64,000 nt of DNA, from NCBI GenBank assembly GCA_023525715.1, contig CM042010.1, forward strand, positions 80,415,894-80,479,893, written 5' to 3'. Positions 47,735 to 59,489 of the stretch are shown one piece after another (within the stretch, counting starts at the first letter, position 1; each line of letters opens with the position of its first letter). Made by a program: the position numbers and the translations under genes. Source of the stretch: Cichorium intybus. Lineage: Eukaryota; Streptophyta; Magnoliopsida; Asterales; Asteraceae. The notes below the pieces were generated by a model. It was not told the DNA's origin, made no database searches, and saw only the letters and a list, made by a program, of their open reading frames with translations.

Positions 47735-50700
47735 GGTTGTGATGGGTTATGGACCATTATGAAGGTTTGTATGGGTTAAGGACCATTATGAAGGTTTGTA
47801 TGGGTTATAGACCATTATGCAGGGTTGCGATGTGTTATGGACCATTATATGTAGGGTTGCGATGTGTCATGGTTAATTATGAAGTGTTGTGATGGGTTAT
47901 GGACCATAAAGAGGGTTATCCTGGGTTATAGACCATAGGAAGGGTTGTGATGAGTTATGGTCAATTATGAAGGGTTGAGATGGGTTATGGTCAATTATGA
48001 AGGGTTATGACGGGTTATGGACCATTATGATGGGTTGTGATAGGTGATGGTCAATTATGAAGTGTTGTGATAGGTAAGGGACCATATGAAGGGTTGTGTT
48101 GGGTTATGGACCATTATGAAGGGTTATGATGGGTGATGGACCATTATGAAGGTTTGTATGGGTTATGGACCATTATGAAGGTTTGTATGGGTTATGGACC
48201 ATTATGATGGGTTGTTATGGTTAGGGACCATTAAGCAAGGTTGCGATGGGTTATAGACGATAGGAAGGGTTAGGATGGGTTATAGACCATTAGAAAGGGT
48301 TGTGATGGGTTATAGACCGCTATGAAGGGTTGTATAGGTTATGTATTATTATGAAGGTTTTGATGGGTTATGAACCATTATGAAGGATTATGATGGGTTA
48401 CTGACCATTATGAAGGGTTGTGATAGTGGTTAATTATGAAGGGTTGTTATGGGTTGTGGACCGTAGAAAGGGTTGTGTTGGGATATGGAGCATTATGAAG
48501 GGTTGTGATGGGTTATGCTTAATTTTGAAGGGTTGTGATGGGTTATGGACCATTATACAGGGTTGTGATGGGTTATGGACCATTATGAAGGTTGTGATGG
48601 GTTATGGACCGTTATAAAGGGTTGTGATGGGTTATAGACCATTATGAAGGTTGTGATGGGTTATGGACCACTATGAAGGGTTATGATGGGTCATGGACCA
48701 TTGTGATGGGTTGTGATTAGTGATGGTCAATTATGAAGAGCCGTGAGAGGTAATGGACCATATGAAGGGTTGTGTTGGGTTATGGACCATTATGAAGGTT
48801 TATGATGAGTTATGGACCATTATGAAGGTTTGTATGGTTTATGGACCATAATGAAGGTTTGTATGGGTTATGGACCATTATGAAGGGTTGTTATGGTTAT
48901 GGACCATTATGTAGGGTTGCGATGTGTTATGGACCATTATAAAGTGTTGTGATGGGTTATGGTTAATTATGACGGGTTGTGATGGGTTATGGACCATAGA
49001 GAGGGTTGTCCTGGGTTATGGACCATAGGAAGGGTTGTGATGGGTTATAGTCAATTATGAAGGGTTGTGATGGGTTATGGTCAATTATGAAGGGTTGTGA
49101 TGGGTTATGGTTAGTTATGAATGGTTGTGATGGGTTATGGACAATTATAAAGGTTTGTATGGCTTATGGACCATCATGAAGGGTTGTTATGGTTATGGAC
49201 CATTATGCAGGGTTGCGATGGGTTATGGACGATAAGAAGGGTTATGATGGGTTATGGACCATTAGAAAGGGTTGTGATGGGTTATGGACCGTTATGAAGG
49301 GTTGTATGGGTTATCTACTATTATGAAGGTTGTTATGGGTTACGAACCATTATGAATGATTATGATGGGTTATTGACCATTATGAAGGGTTGTGATTGGT
49401 TATGGTCAATTATGAAGTGTTGTTATGGGTTATGGACAATAGAAAGGGTTGTGCTGGGTTATGGAGCATTATGAAGGGTTGTGATGGGTTATGCTCAATT
49501 TGGAAGCGGCAATTACAAAGGGTTGTGATGGGTTATGGACCATTATGAAGGTTGTGATGGGTTATGGACCACTATGAAGGGTTATGATGGGTTATGGACC
49601 ATTATGATGGGTTGTGATAGGTGATGGTCAATTATGAAGAGTTGTGATAGGTAATGGACCATATAAAGGGTTGTGTTGGATTATGGACCATTATGAAGGG
49701 TTATGATGGGTTATGGACCATTATGAAGGTTTGTATGGGTTATGGATCATTATAAAGGTTTGTATGGGTTATTGACCATTGTGAAGGGTTGTTATGGTTA
49801 TGGACGATTATGCGGAGTTGTGATGTATTATGGACCATTATGAAGTGTTGTGATGGGTTATGGTTAATTATGAAGGGTTATGATGGGTTATGGACCATAG
49901 AGAGGGTTGTCCTCGGTTATGGACCATAGGAAGGGTTTTGATGGGTTATGGTCAATTATGAAGGGTTGTGATGGGTTATGGTTAATTATGAAGGGTTGTG
50001 ATGGGCTATGGTCAATTATGAATGGTTGTGATGGGTTATGGACAATTATGAAAGTTTGTATGGCTTATGGACCATTATGAAGGGTTGTTATGGTTATAGA
50101 CCATTATACAGGGTTGCGATGGGTTTTGGACGATAGGAAGGATTATGATGCGTTATGAACCATTAGAAATGATTGTGATGGGTTAGGGACCTTTATGAAG
50201 GGTTGTATGGGTTATGTACTATTATGAATGTTGTGATGGGTTATGAACCATTATGAAGGATTATGATGGGTTATTGACCGTTATGAAGGGTTGTGATAGG
50301 TTATGGTCAATTATGAAAGGTTGTTATGGGTTATGGACCATAGAAAGGGTTGTGCTGGGCTATGGACCATTATGAATGGTTGTGATGGGTTATGCTTACT
50401 TTTGAAGGGTTGTGATGGGTTATGGACCATTATAAAGGGTTATGATGGGTTATGGACCATTATGAAGGTTGTGATGGGTTATGGACCATTATGAAGGTTG
50501 TGATGGGTTATGGACCACTATGAAGGGTTATGATGGGTTATGGACTATTATGATGGGTTGTGATAGGTGATGGTCAACTATGAAGAGTTGTGATAGGTAA
50601 TGGACCATATGAAGGGTTGTGTTGGGTGATGGACCATTATGATGGCTTATGATGGGTTATGGACCGTTTTGATGGTTTGTATGGGTTATGGACCATGATG

Positions 50701-51649
50701 AAGGTTTGTATGGGTTATGGACCATTATGAAGGGTTGTTATGGTTATGGACCATTATGCGGAGTTGTGATGTATTATGGACCATTATGAAGTGCTGTGAT
50801 GGGTTATGGTTAATTATGAAGGGTTGTGATGGGTTATGGACCATAGGGAGGGTTGTCCTCGGTTATGGACCATAAGAAGGGTTATGATGGGTTATAGTTA
50901 ATTATGAAGGGTTATGATGGGTTATGGTTAATTATGAAGGGTTGTGATGGGTTATGGTCAATTATGAATGGTTGTGATGGGTTATGGACAATTATGAAAG
51001 TTTGTATGGCTTATGGACCATTATGAAAGGTTGTTATGGTTATGGACCATTATACAGGGTTACGATGGGTTATGGACGATAGGAAGGATTATGATGCGTT
51101 ATGGACCTTTAGAAAGGGTTGTGATGGGTTATTGAACCATTATGAAGGATTATGATGGGTTATTGACCATTATGAAGGGTTATGATTGGTTATGGTCAAT
51201 TATGAAGGGTTGTTATGGTTATGGACCATAAAAAGGGTTGTGCTGGGCTATGGACCATTATGAAGGGTTGTGATGGGTTATGCTCAAGTTTTGAAGGGTT
51301 GTGATGGGTTATGGACCATTATAAAGGGTTGTGATGGGTTATGGACCATTATGAAGGTTGTGATGGGTTATGGACCATTATAATTGTTGTGATGGGTTAT
51401 GGACCATTATGACGGTTGTGATGGGTTATGGACCACTATGAAGGGTTATGATGGGTTATCGACCATTATGATGGGTTGTCATAGGTGATGGTCAATTATG
51501 AAGAGTTGTGATAGGTAATGGACAATATGAAGGTTTGTGTTGGGTTATGGACCATTATGAAGGGTTATGATGGGTTATGGACCATTATGAAGGTTTGTGT
51601 GGGTTATGGACCATTATGAAGGTTTGTATGGGTTATGGACCATTATGAA

Positions 51650-54600
51650 GGGTTGTTATGGTTATGGACCATTATGCGGAGTTGTGATGTATTATGGACC
51701 ATTATGAAGTGTTGTGATGGGTTATGGTTAATTATGAAGTGTTGTGTTGGGTTATGGACCATAGAGAGGGTTTTCCTCGGTTATGGACCATAGGAAGGGT
51801 TATGATGGGTTATGGTTAATTATGAAGGGTTGTGATGGGTTATGGTTAATTATGAAGGGTTGTGATGGGCTATGGTCAATTGTGAATGGTTGTGATGGGT
51901 TATGGACAATTATGAAAGTTTGTATGGCTTATGGACCATTATGAAGGGTTGTTATGGTTATGGACCATTATGCAGGGTTGTGATGGGTTATGGACGATAG
52001 GAAGGATTATGATGCGTTATGGACCTTTAGAAAGGGTTGTGTTGGGTTATGGACCTTTATGAAGGGTTGTATGGGTTATGTACTATTATGAAGGTTGTGA
52101 TGGGTTATGAACCATTATGAAGGATTATGATGGGTTATTGACCATTATGAAGGGTTATGATAGGTTATGGCCAATTATGAAGGGTTGTTATGGGTTATAG
52201 ACAATAGAAAGGGTTGTGCTGGGCTATGGACCATTATGAAGGGTTGTGATGGGTTATGCTCAATTTTGAAGGGTTATCATGGGTTATGGACAATTATAAA
52301 GGGTTGTGATGGGTTATGGACCATTATGAAGGTCGTGATGGGTTATGGACCATTATGACGGTGGTGATGGGTTATGGACCACTATGATGGGTTATGATGG
52401 GTCATGGACCATTATGATGGGTTGTCATAGGTGATGGTCAATTATGAAGAGTTATGATAGGTAATGGACAATATGAAGGGTTGTGATAGGTTATGGACCA
52501 TTATGAAGGGTTATGATGGGTTATGGACCATTATGAAGGATTGTATGGGGTATGCACCATTATGAAGGTTTGTATGGGTTATGGACCATTATGAAGGGTT
52601 GTTATGGTTATGGACCATTATGCAGGGTTGCGATGTGTTATAAACCATTATGAAGTGTTGTGATGCGTTATGGTTAATTATGAAGGGTTGTGATGGGTTA
52701 TGGACCATAGGAAGGGTTGTGACGGGTTATGGTCAATTATGAAGGGTTAGGATGGGTTATAGTCAATTATGAAGGGTTGTGATGGGTTATGGTCAATCAT
52801 GAATGGTTGTGATGTGTTATGGACTATTATGAAGGTTTGTATGGCTTATGGACCATTATGAAGGGTTGTTATGGTTATGGAGCATTATGCGGGGTTGCGA
52901 TGGGTTATGGACGATAGGAACGGTTATGATGGGTTATGGACCATTAGAAAGGGTTGTGATGGGTTATGAACCGTTATGAAGGGTTGTATGGGTTATGTAT
53001 TATTATGAAGGTTGTGATGGGTTATGAACCATTATGTAGGATTATGATGGGTTATTGACCATTATGAAGGGGTGTGATAGGTTATGGTCAATTATGAAGG
53101 GTTGTCGTGGGTTATGGACCATAGAAAGGGTTGTGCTGGGTTATGGAGCATTATGAAGAGTTGTGATGGGTTATGCTCAATTTTGAAGCGTTGTGATGGG
53201 TTATGGACCATTATAAAGGGTTGTGATGGGTTATGGACCATTATGATGGTTGTGATGGGTTATGGACCACTATGAAGGGTTATGATGGGTTATGGACTAT
53301 TATGATGGGTTGTGATAGGTGATGGTCAACTATGAAGAGTTGTGATAGGTAATGGACCATATGAAGGGTTGTGTTGGGTGATGGACCATTATGATGGCTT
53401 ATGATGGGTTATGGACCATTATGATGGTTTGTATGGGTTATGGACCATTATGAAGGTTTGTATGGGTTATGGACCATTATGAAGGGTTGTTATGGTTATG
53501 GACCATTATGCGGAGTTGTGATGTATTATGGACCATTATGAAGTGTTGTGATGGGTTATGGTTAATTATGAAGGGTTGTGATGGGTTATGGACCATAGAG
53601 AGGGTTGTCATCGGTTATGGACCATAAGAAGGGTTATGATGGGTTATGGTTAATTATGAAGGGTTATGATGGGTTATGGTTAATTATGAAGGGTTGTGAT
53701 GGGTTATGGTCAATTATGAATGGTTGTGATGGGTTATGGACAATTATGAAAGTTTGTATGGCTTATGGACCATTATGAAAGGTTGTTATGGTTATGGACC
53801 ATTATACAGGGTTACGATGGGTTATGGACGATAGGAAGGATTATGATGTGTTATGGACCTTTAGAAAGGGTTGTGATGGGTTATTGACTTTTATGAAGGG
53901 TTGTATGGGTTATGTACTATTATGAAGGTTGTGATGGGTTATGAACCATTATGAAGGATTATGATGGGTTATTGACCATTTTGAAGGGTTATGATAGGTT
54001 ATGGCCAATTATGAAGGGTTGTTATGGGTTATGGACAATAGAAAGGCTTGTGCTGGGCTATAGACCATTATGAAGGGTTGTGATGGGTTATTCTCAATTT
54101 TGAAGGGTTATCATGGGTTATGGACCATTATAAAGGGTTGTGATGGGTTATGGACCATTATGAAGGTCGTGATGGGTTATGGACCATTATGACGGTGGTG
54201 ATGGGTTATGGACCACTATGAGGGGTTATGATGGGTTATGGACCATTATGATGGGTTGTCATAGGTGATGGTCAATTATGAAGAGTTGTGATAGGTAATG
54301 GACAATATGAAGGGTTGTATTAGGTTATGGACCATTATGAAGGGTTATGATGGGTTATGGACCATTATGAAGGTTTGTATGGGGTATGCACCATTATGAA
54401 GGTTTGTATGGGTTATGGACCATTATGAAGGGTTGTTATGGTTATGGACCATTATGCGGAGTTGTGATGTATTATGGACCATTATGAAGTGTTGTGATGG
54501 GTTATGGTTAATTATGAAGGGTTGTGATGGGTTATGGACCATAGAGAGGGTTTTCCTCGGTTATGGACCATAGGAAGGGTTATGATGGGTTATGGTTAAT

Positions 54601-57300
54601 TATGAAGGGTTGTGATGGGTTATGGTTAATTATGAAGGGTTGTGATGGGCTATGGTCAATTGTGAATGGTTGTGATGGGTTATGGACAATTATGAAAGTT
54701 TGTATGGCTTATGGACCATTATGAAGGGTTGTTATGGTTATGGACCATTATGCAGGGTTGCGATGGGTTATGGACGATAGGAAGGATTATGATGTGTTAT
54801 GGACCTTTAGAAAGGGTTGTGTTGGGTTATGGACCTTTATGAAGGGTTGTATGGGTTATGTACTATTATGAAGGTTGTGATGGGTTATGAACCATTATGA
54901 AGGATTATGATGGGTTATTGACCATTATGAAGGGTTATGATAGGTTATGGCCAATTATGAAGGGTTGTTATGGGTTATAGACAATAGAAAGGGTTGTGCT
55001 GGGCTATGGACCATTATGAAGGGTTGTGATGGGTTATGCTCAATTTTGAAGGGTTATCATGGGTTATGGACAATTATAAAGGGTTGTGATGGGTTATGGA
55101 CCATTATGAAGGTCGTGATGGGTTATGGACCATTATGACGGTAGTGATGGGTTATGGACCACTATGATGGGTTATGATGGGTCATGGACCATTATGATGG
55201 GTTGTCATAGGTGATGGTCAATTATGAAGAGTTATGATAGGTAATGGACAATATGAAGGGTTGTGATAGGTTATGGACCATTATGAAGGGTTATGATGGG
55301 TTATGGACCATTATGAAGGATTGTATGGGGTATGCACCATTATGAAGGTTTGTATGGGTTATGGACCATTATGAAGGGTTGTTATGGTTATGGACCATTA
55401 TGCAGGGTTGCGATGTGTTATAAACCATTATGAAGTGTTGTGATGCGTTATGGTTAATTATGAAGGGTTGTGATGGGTTATGGACCATAGGAAGGGTTGT
55501 GACGGGTTATGGTCAATTATGAAGTGTTAGGATGGGTTATAGTCAATTATGAAGGGTTGTGATGGGTTATGGTCAAATCATGAATGGTTATGATGTGTTA
55601 TGGACTATTATGAAGGTTTGTATGGCTTATGGACCATTATGAAGGGTTGTTATGGTTATGGAGCATTATGCGGGGTTGCGATGGGTTATGGACGATAGGA
55701 ACGGTTATGATGGGTTATGGACCATTAGAAAGGGTTGTGATGGGTTATGAACCGTTATGAAGGGTTGTATGGGTTATGTATTATTATGAAGGTTGTGATG
55801 GGTTATGAAACATTATGTAGGATTATGATGGGTTATTGACCATTATGAAGGGGTGTGATAGGTTATGGTCAATTATGAAGGGTTGTCGTGGGTTATGGAC
55901 CATAGAAAGGGTTGTGCTGGGTTATGGAGCATTATGAAGAGTTGTGATGGGTTATGCTCAATTTTGAAGCGTTGTGATGGGTTATGGACCATTATAAAGG
56001 GTTGTGATGGGTTATGGACCATTATGATAGTTGTGATGGGTTATGGACCACTATGAAGGGTTATGATGGGTTATAGACTATTATGATGGGTTGTGATAGG
56101 TGATGGTCAACTATGAAGAGTTGTGATAGGTAATGGACCATATGAAGGGTTGTGTTGGGTGATGGACCATTATGATGGCTTATGATGGGTTATGGACCAT
56201 TATGATGGTTTGTATGGGTTATGGACCATTATGAAGGTTTGTATGGGTTATGGACCATTATGAAGGGTTGTTATGGTTATGGACCATTATGCGGAGTTGT
56301 GATGTATTATGGACCATTATGAAGTGTTGTGATGGGTTATGGTTAATTATGAAGGGTTGTGATGGGTTATGGACCATAGAGAGGGTTGTCCTCGGTTATG
56401 GACCATAAGAAGGGTTATGATGGGTTATGGTTAATTATGAAGGGTTATGATGGGTTATGGTTAATTATGAAGGGTTGTGATGGGTTATGGTCAATTATGA
56501 ATGGTTGTGATGGGTTATGGACAATTATGAAAGTTTGTATGGCTTTTTTTTTTTGGGTAAAGAGGGCGTCACCTCTGGCAAAGTTTGTATGGCTTATGGA
56601 CCATTATGAAAGGTTGTTATGGTTATGGACCATTATACAGGGTTACGATGGGTTATGGGCGATAGGAAGGATTATGATGTGTTATGGACCTTTAGAAAGG
56701 GTTGTGATGGGTTATTGACTTTTATGAAGGGTTGTATGGGTTATGTACTATTATGAAGGTTGTGATGGGTTATGAACCATTATGAAGGATTATGATGGGT
56801 TATTGACCATTTTGAAGGGTTATGATAGGTTATGGCCAATTATGAAGGGTTGTTATGGGTTATGGACAATAGAAAGGCTTGTGCTGGGCTATAGACCATT
56901 ATGAAGGGTTGTGATGGGTTATTCTCAATTTTGAAGGGTTATCATGGGTTATGGACCATTATAAAGGGTTGTGATGGGTTATGGACCATTATGAAGGTCG
57001 TGATGGGTTATGGACCATTATGACGGTGGTGATGGGTTATGGACCACTATGAGGGGTTATGATGGGTTATGGACCATTATGATGGGTTGTCATAGGTGAT
57101 GGTCAATTATGAAGAGTTGTGATAGGTAATGGACAATATGAAGGGTTGTATTAGGTTATGGACCATTATGAAGGGTTATGGACCATTATGAAGGTTTGTA
57201 TGGGGTATGCACCATTATGAAGGTTTGTATGGGTTATGGACCATTATGGAGGGTTGTTATGGTTATGGACCATTATGCAGGGTTGCGAAGTGTTATAAAC
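51650..57300 (+). repeat. Recent ~2.78-kb duplication within block 5
   Basis: The segment from about 51650 to 54430 is repeated from about 54430 with very few differences (for example 51768-51900 against 54547-54680, and 52167 against 54947). The second copy carries LINE remnant G; the first does not. The boundaries are approximate. Confidence 0.85.
56544..56579 (-). mobile_element. LINE remnant G (36 bp, poly-A plus LINE 3' end)
   Basis: A T run (56544-56554) followed by GGGTAAAGAGGGCGTCACC and CTCTGGC matches the last bases of LINE F (45332-45360) and LINE J (59234-59265). AAAGTTTGTATGGC flanks it on both sides (56530-56543 and 56580-56593), a 14-bp target duplication. The homologous place in the previous repeat copy (about 53749-53762) is uninterrupted and shows the empty site. 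Confidence 0.88.
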
Positions 57301-57881
57301 CATTATGAAGTGTTGTGATGTGTTATGGTTAATTATGAAGGGTTGTGATGGGTTATGGACCATAGAGAGGATTGTACTGGGTTATGGACCATAGGAATGG
57401 TTGTGATGGGTTATGGTCAATTATGAAGGGTTGGGATGGGTTATAGTCAATTATGAAGGGTTGTGATGGGTTATGGTCAATCATGAATGGTTGTGATGGG
57501 TTATGGACTATTATGAAGGTTTGTATGGCTTATGGACCATTATGAAGGGTTGTTATGGTTATGGAGCATTATGCAGCGTTGCGATGGGTTATGGACGATA
57601 GGAACGGTTATGATGGGTTATGGACCATTAGAAAGGGTTGTGATTGTTTATGGACCGTTATGAAGGGTTGTATGGGTTATGTATTATTATGAAGGTTGTG
57701 ATGGGTTATGAACCATTATGCAGGATTATGATGGGTTATTGACCATTATGAAGGGGTGTGATAGGTTATGGTCAATTATGAAGGGTTGTCGTGGGTTATG
57801 GACCATAGAAAGGGTTGTGCTGGGTTATGGAGCATTATGAAGAGTTGTGATGGGTTATGCTCAATTTTGAATCGTTGTGAT

Positions 57882-57884
<3 letters not shown>

Positions 57885-57918
<34 letters not shown>

Positions 57919-58164
57919 ATAACCGAGGACCCCACCCGACCCATCCTTTGTATGACCCTGATGAAGCAACCTCGGGGCCCACGCACACCTGGCAGCAGGG
58001 TGGTCCGGGTCAATCACCTACGGGGGTAGAGAGGTGGCCAGTGGCCATCCCCTGATTGAAACCTAACACTCCCTATGGGGAAAGGGAGGAAGTGGGATTA
58101 GAACTTGGAACCTCTTTATGGGGGAAGAGAAAGAGTCCTAAGCCTTATCCACTAGGCCATCAGG
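57885..58164 (-). mobile_element. SINE H (tRNA-derived)
   Basis: On the - strand a tRNA-like head has an A box TGGCCTAGTGG (58149-58159) and a B-box-like AGTTCTAATCC (58095-58105), then ~180 bp of body and a 33-base poly-A (T run 57885-57917). Flanks GTGATAGG (left) and GTGATGG (right) suggest a short, imperfect target duplication. No protein is encoded; it would depend on LINE enzymes. The 95- and 70-aa ORFs here are readings of the poly-T tract. Confidence 0.88.
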
Positions 58165-58281
58165 GTGATGGTTATGGACCATTATAAAGGGTTATGATAG
58201 GTTATGGACCATTATAAAGGGTTGTAATGGGTTATGGACCATTATGAAGGTTGTGATGGGTTATGGACCATTATAAAGGGT
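58165..58281 (+). repeat. 30-bp minisatellite array, block 6
   Basis: About four monomers between SINE H and element I. Its last 8 bases, TAAAGGGT (58274-58281), are the left target duplication of element I. Confidence 0.95.
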
Positions 58282-58861
58282 CTATGCAGTCAATCGCGCG
58301 AGATCTCGCCGAGATAGCGCCGAGATAGCGTTTCGCGGTGTTAGGCCGAGATAGAAATCAAAATCTCGGTCAGTAATCTTGCCAGCGAGAATCTCGCCGA
58401 TAATGTCCGAGATTTGCCGAGATTTAGGAGCCCAAGATAGCGATATTGTCCGAGATTTGCCCAAGATAGCGGTAATGTCCGAGATTTGCCGAGATTTAGG
58501 AGCCCGAGATAGCGATATTGCGCGGGATCGTTATAGAGATGATGATGATGAGATTGGAGATGTAGTGGAAAAGCTTCATGAAGAAGTGAATGCATTAAAC
58601 GATGTTGACTCGGATGCCGAACACGTGGATTGCGATTAGATTTATGTTTGATACGTTGACACTTTTCATATTAGAATACTATCTATGTTTTATGTGACAT
58701 TTTTATGCAACTTTTTGTGATATTAATTCTACGTAGTATTAATAGTCTAAAAGTAACAAAAAAAAATCTCCGCTATACCACCGCTATACCACCGCGATAA
58801 ACGCTAAATCAAATCTCGCTAGGTGACCGCTATAAGGTTTGTGGCCGAGATAACTGCATAG
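58282..58861. mobile_element. hAT-like non-autonomous DNA transposon I (580 bp)
   Basis: Ends are inverted: CTATGCAGT at the left, ACTGCATAG at the right. The 8-bp target duplication TAAAGGGT (58274-58281 and 58862-58869) fits the hAT superfamily. Both ends are rich in CGAGAT/ATCTCG motifs, as in the subterminal binding sites of hAT elements. An internal ~65-bp tandem duplication with CCGAGATTTGCCGAGATTTA lies at about 58408-58520. No transposase domain is complete. Confidence 0.82.
58526..58639 (+). pseudogene. Possible C-terminal transposase remnant in element I
   Basis: An 86-codon frame (58379-58639) ends in an acidic tail: RDDDDEIGDVVEKLHEEVNA, then SDAEHVDCD and a stop. The first half is the CGAGAT repeat and not protein-like. 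The acidic end could be the last codons of a deleted hAT transposase. This is inference only, since no catalytic or dimerisation motif remains. Confidence 0.35.
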
Positions 58862-59233
58862 TAAAGGGTTGTGATGGGTTATGGACCATTATGAATGTTA
58901 TGATGGGTTATGGACCACTATGAAGCGTTATGATGGGTTATGGACCATTATGATCGGTTGTGATAGGTGATGGTCAATTATGAAGAGTTGTGATAGGTAA
59001 TGGACCATATGAAGGGTTGTGTTGGGTTATGGACCATTATGAAGGGTTATGATGGGTTATGGACCATTATGAAGGTTTGTATGGGTTATGGATCATTATA
59101 AAGTTTTGTATGGGTTATGGACCATTATGAAGGGTTGTTATGGTTATGGACCATTATGCGGAGTTGTGATGTATTATGGACCATTATGAAGTGTTGTGAT
59201 GGGTTATGGTTAATTATGAAGGGTTGTGATGGG
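58862..59233 (+). repeat. 30-bp minisatellite array, block 7
   Basis: Last visible monomers, ending at GGTTGTGATGGG where LINE J is inserted. The array may continue beyond the window. Confidence 0.95.
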
Positions 59234-59489
59234 TTTTTTTGGGTAAAGAGGACGGTACCTCTGGCAAATTTTATTAATAAAAAGAATAAATACAATAAGA
59301 GGCTGGGGACTCCCCACCAAAGGAAAAAACAAAAAATCCATCGGGACATGCCCCAAAGGACTACATCAAAGCTAAGCTAGGAACCAAAACATTACATGGG
59401 ACCAGAGATATAACAATACCATAAAGGAAAACCACCTGCAAAGAACAAACCATACAAGAAGAGAAATATAGAAGCAAATATGAGGTTTG
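59234..59489 (-). other. 3' untranslated region of LINE J
   Basis: About 256 bp after the ORF2 stop; no gene. The 74-aa ORF at 59125 spans this end and the array and is not real. Confidence 0.8.

Larger units (their letters stand above)
47735..57884 (+). repeat. 30-bp minisatellite array, block 5 (10.1 kb, with higher-order repeats)
   Basis: The longest block. The CATAGAAAGG-type marker (with variants) recurs near 48466, 49437, 50335, 51227, 52199, 53119, 54036, 54979, 55900, 56869 and 57803, so units are 892-972 bp. Every third unit is most alike: 50303, 53084 and 55865 are 2781 bp apart, and 52167 and 54947 are 2780 bp apart with identical 63-codon readings. The 63-aa ORFs are periodic readings of the repeat, not genes. 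The block is interrupted once by the 36-bp LINE remnant at 56544. Confidence 0.97.

Noticed and set aside
8729..57960. Recurrent ~63-aa ORFs in the array as a protein family
   Set aside because: They are the same phase of a 30-bp repeat, recur once per higher-order unit, lack a start context or domain, and are broken by small indels elsewhere.
57768..58055. 95-aa ORF with poly-Phe, and the poly-Lys ORFs opposite
   Set aside because: They are readings through the SINE poly-T tract joined to the array and SINE body.
58095..58160. A genuine tRNA gene
   Set aside because: A and B box similarity is present, but there is no cloverleaf-length tRNA; the region continues into a SINE body and poly-A.
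8397..59233. CRISPR-like or telomeric repeat array
   Set aside because: Units are contiguous ~30-bp monomers with no unique spacers, and the GGGTTA-containing monomer is not the plant telomere repeat TTTAGGG.
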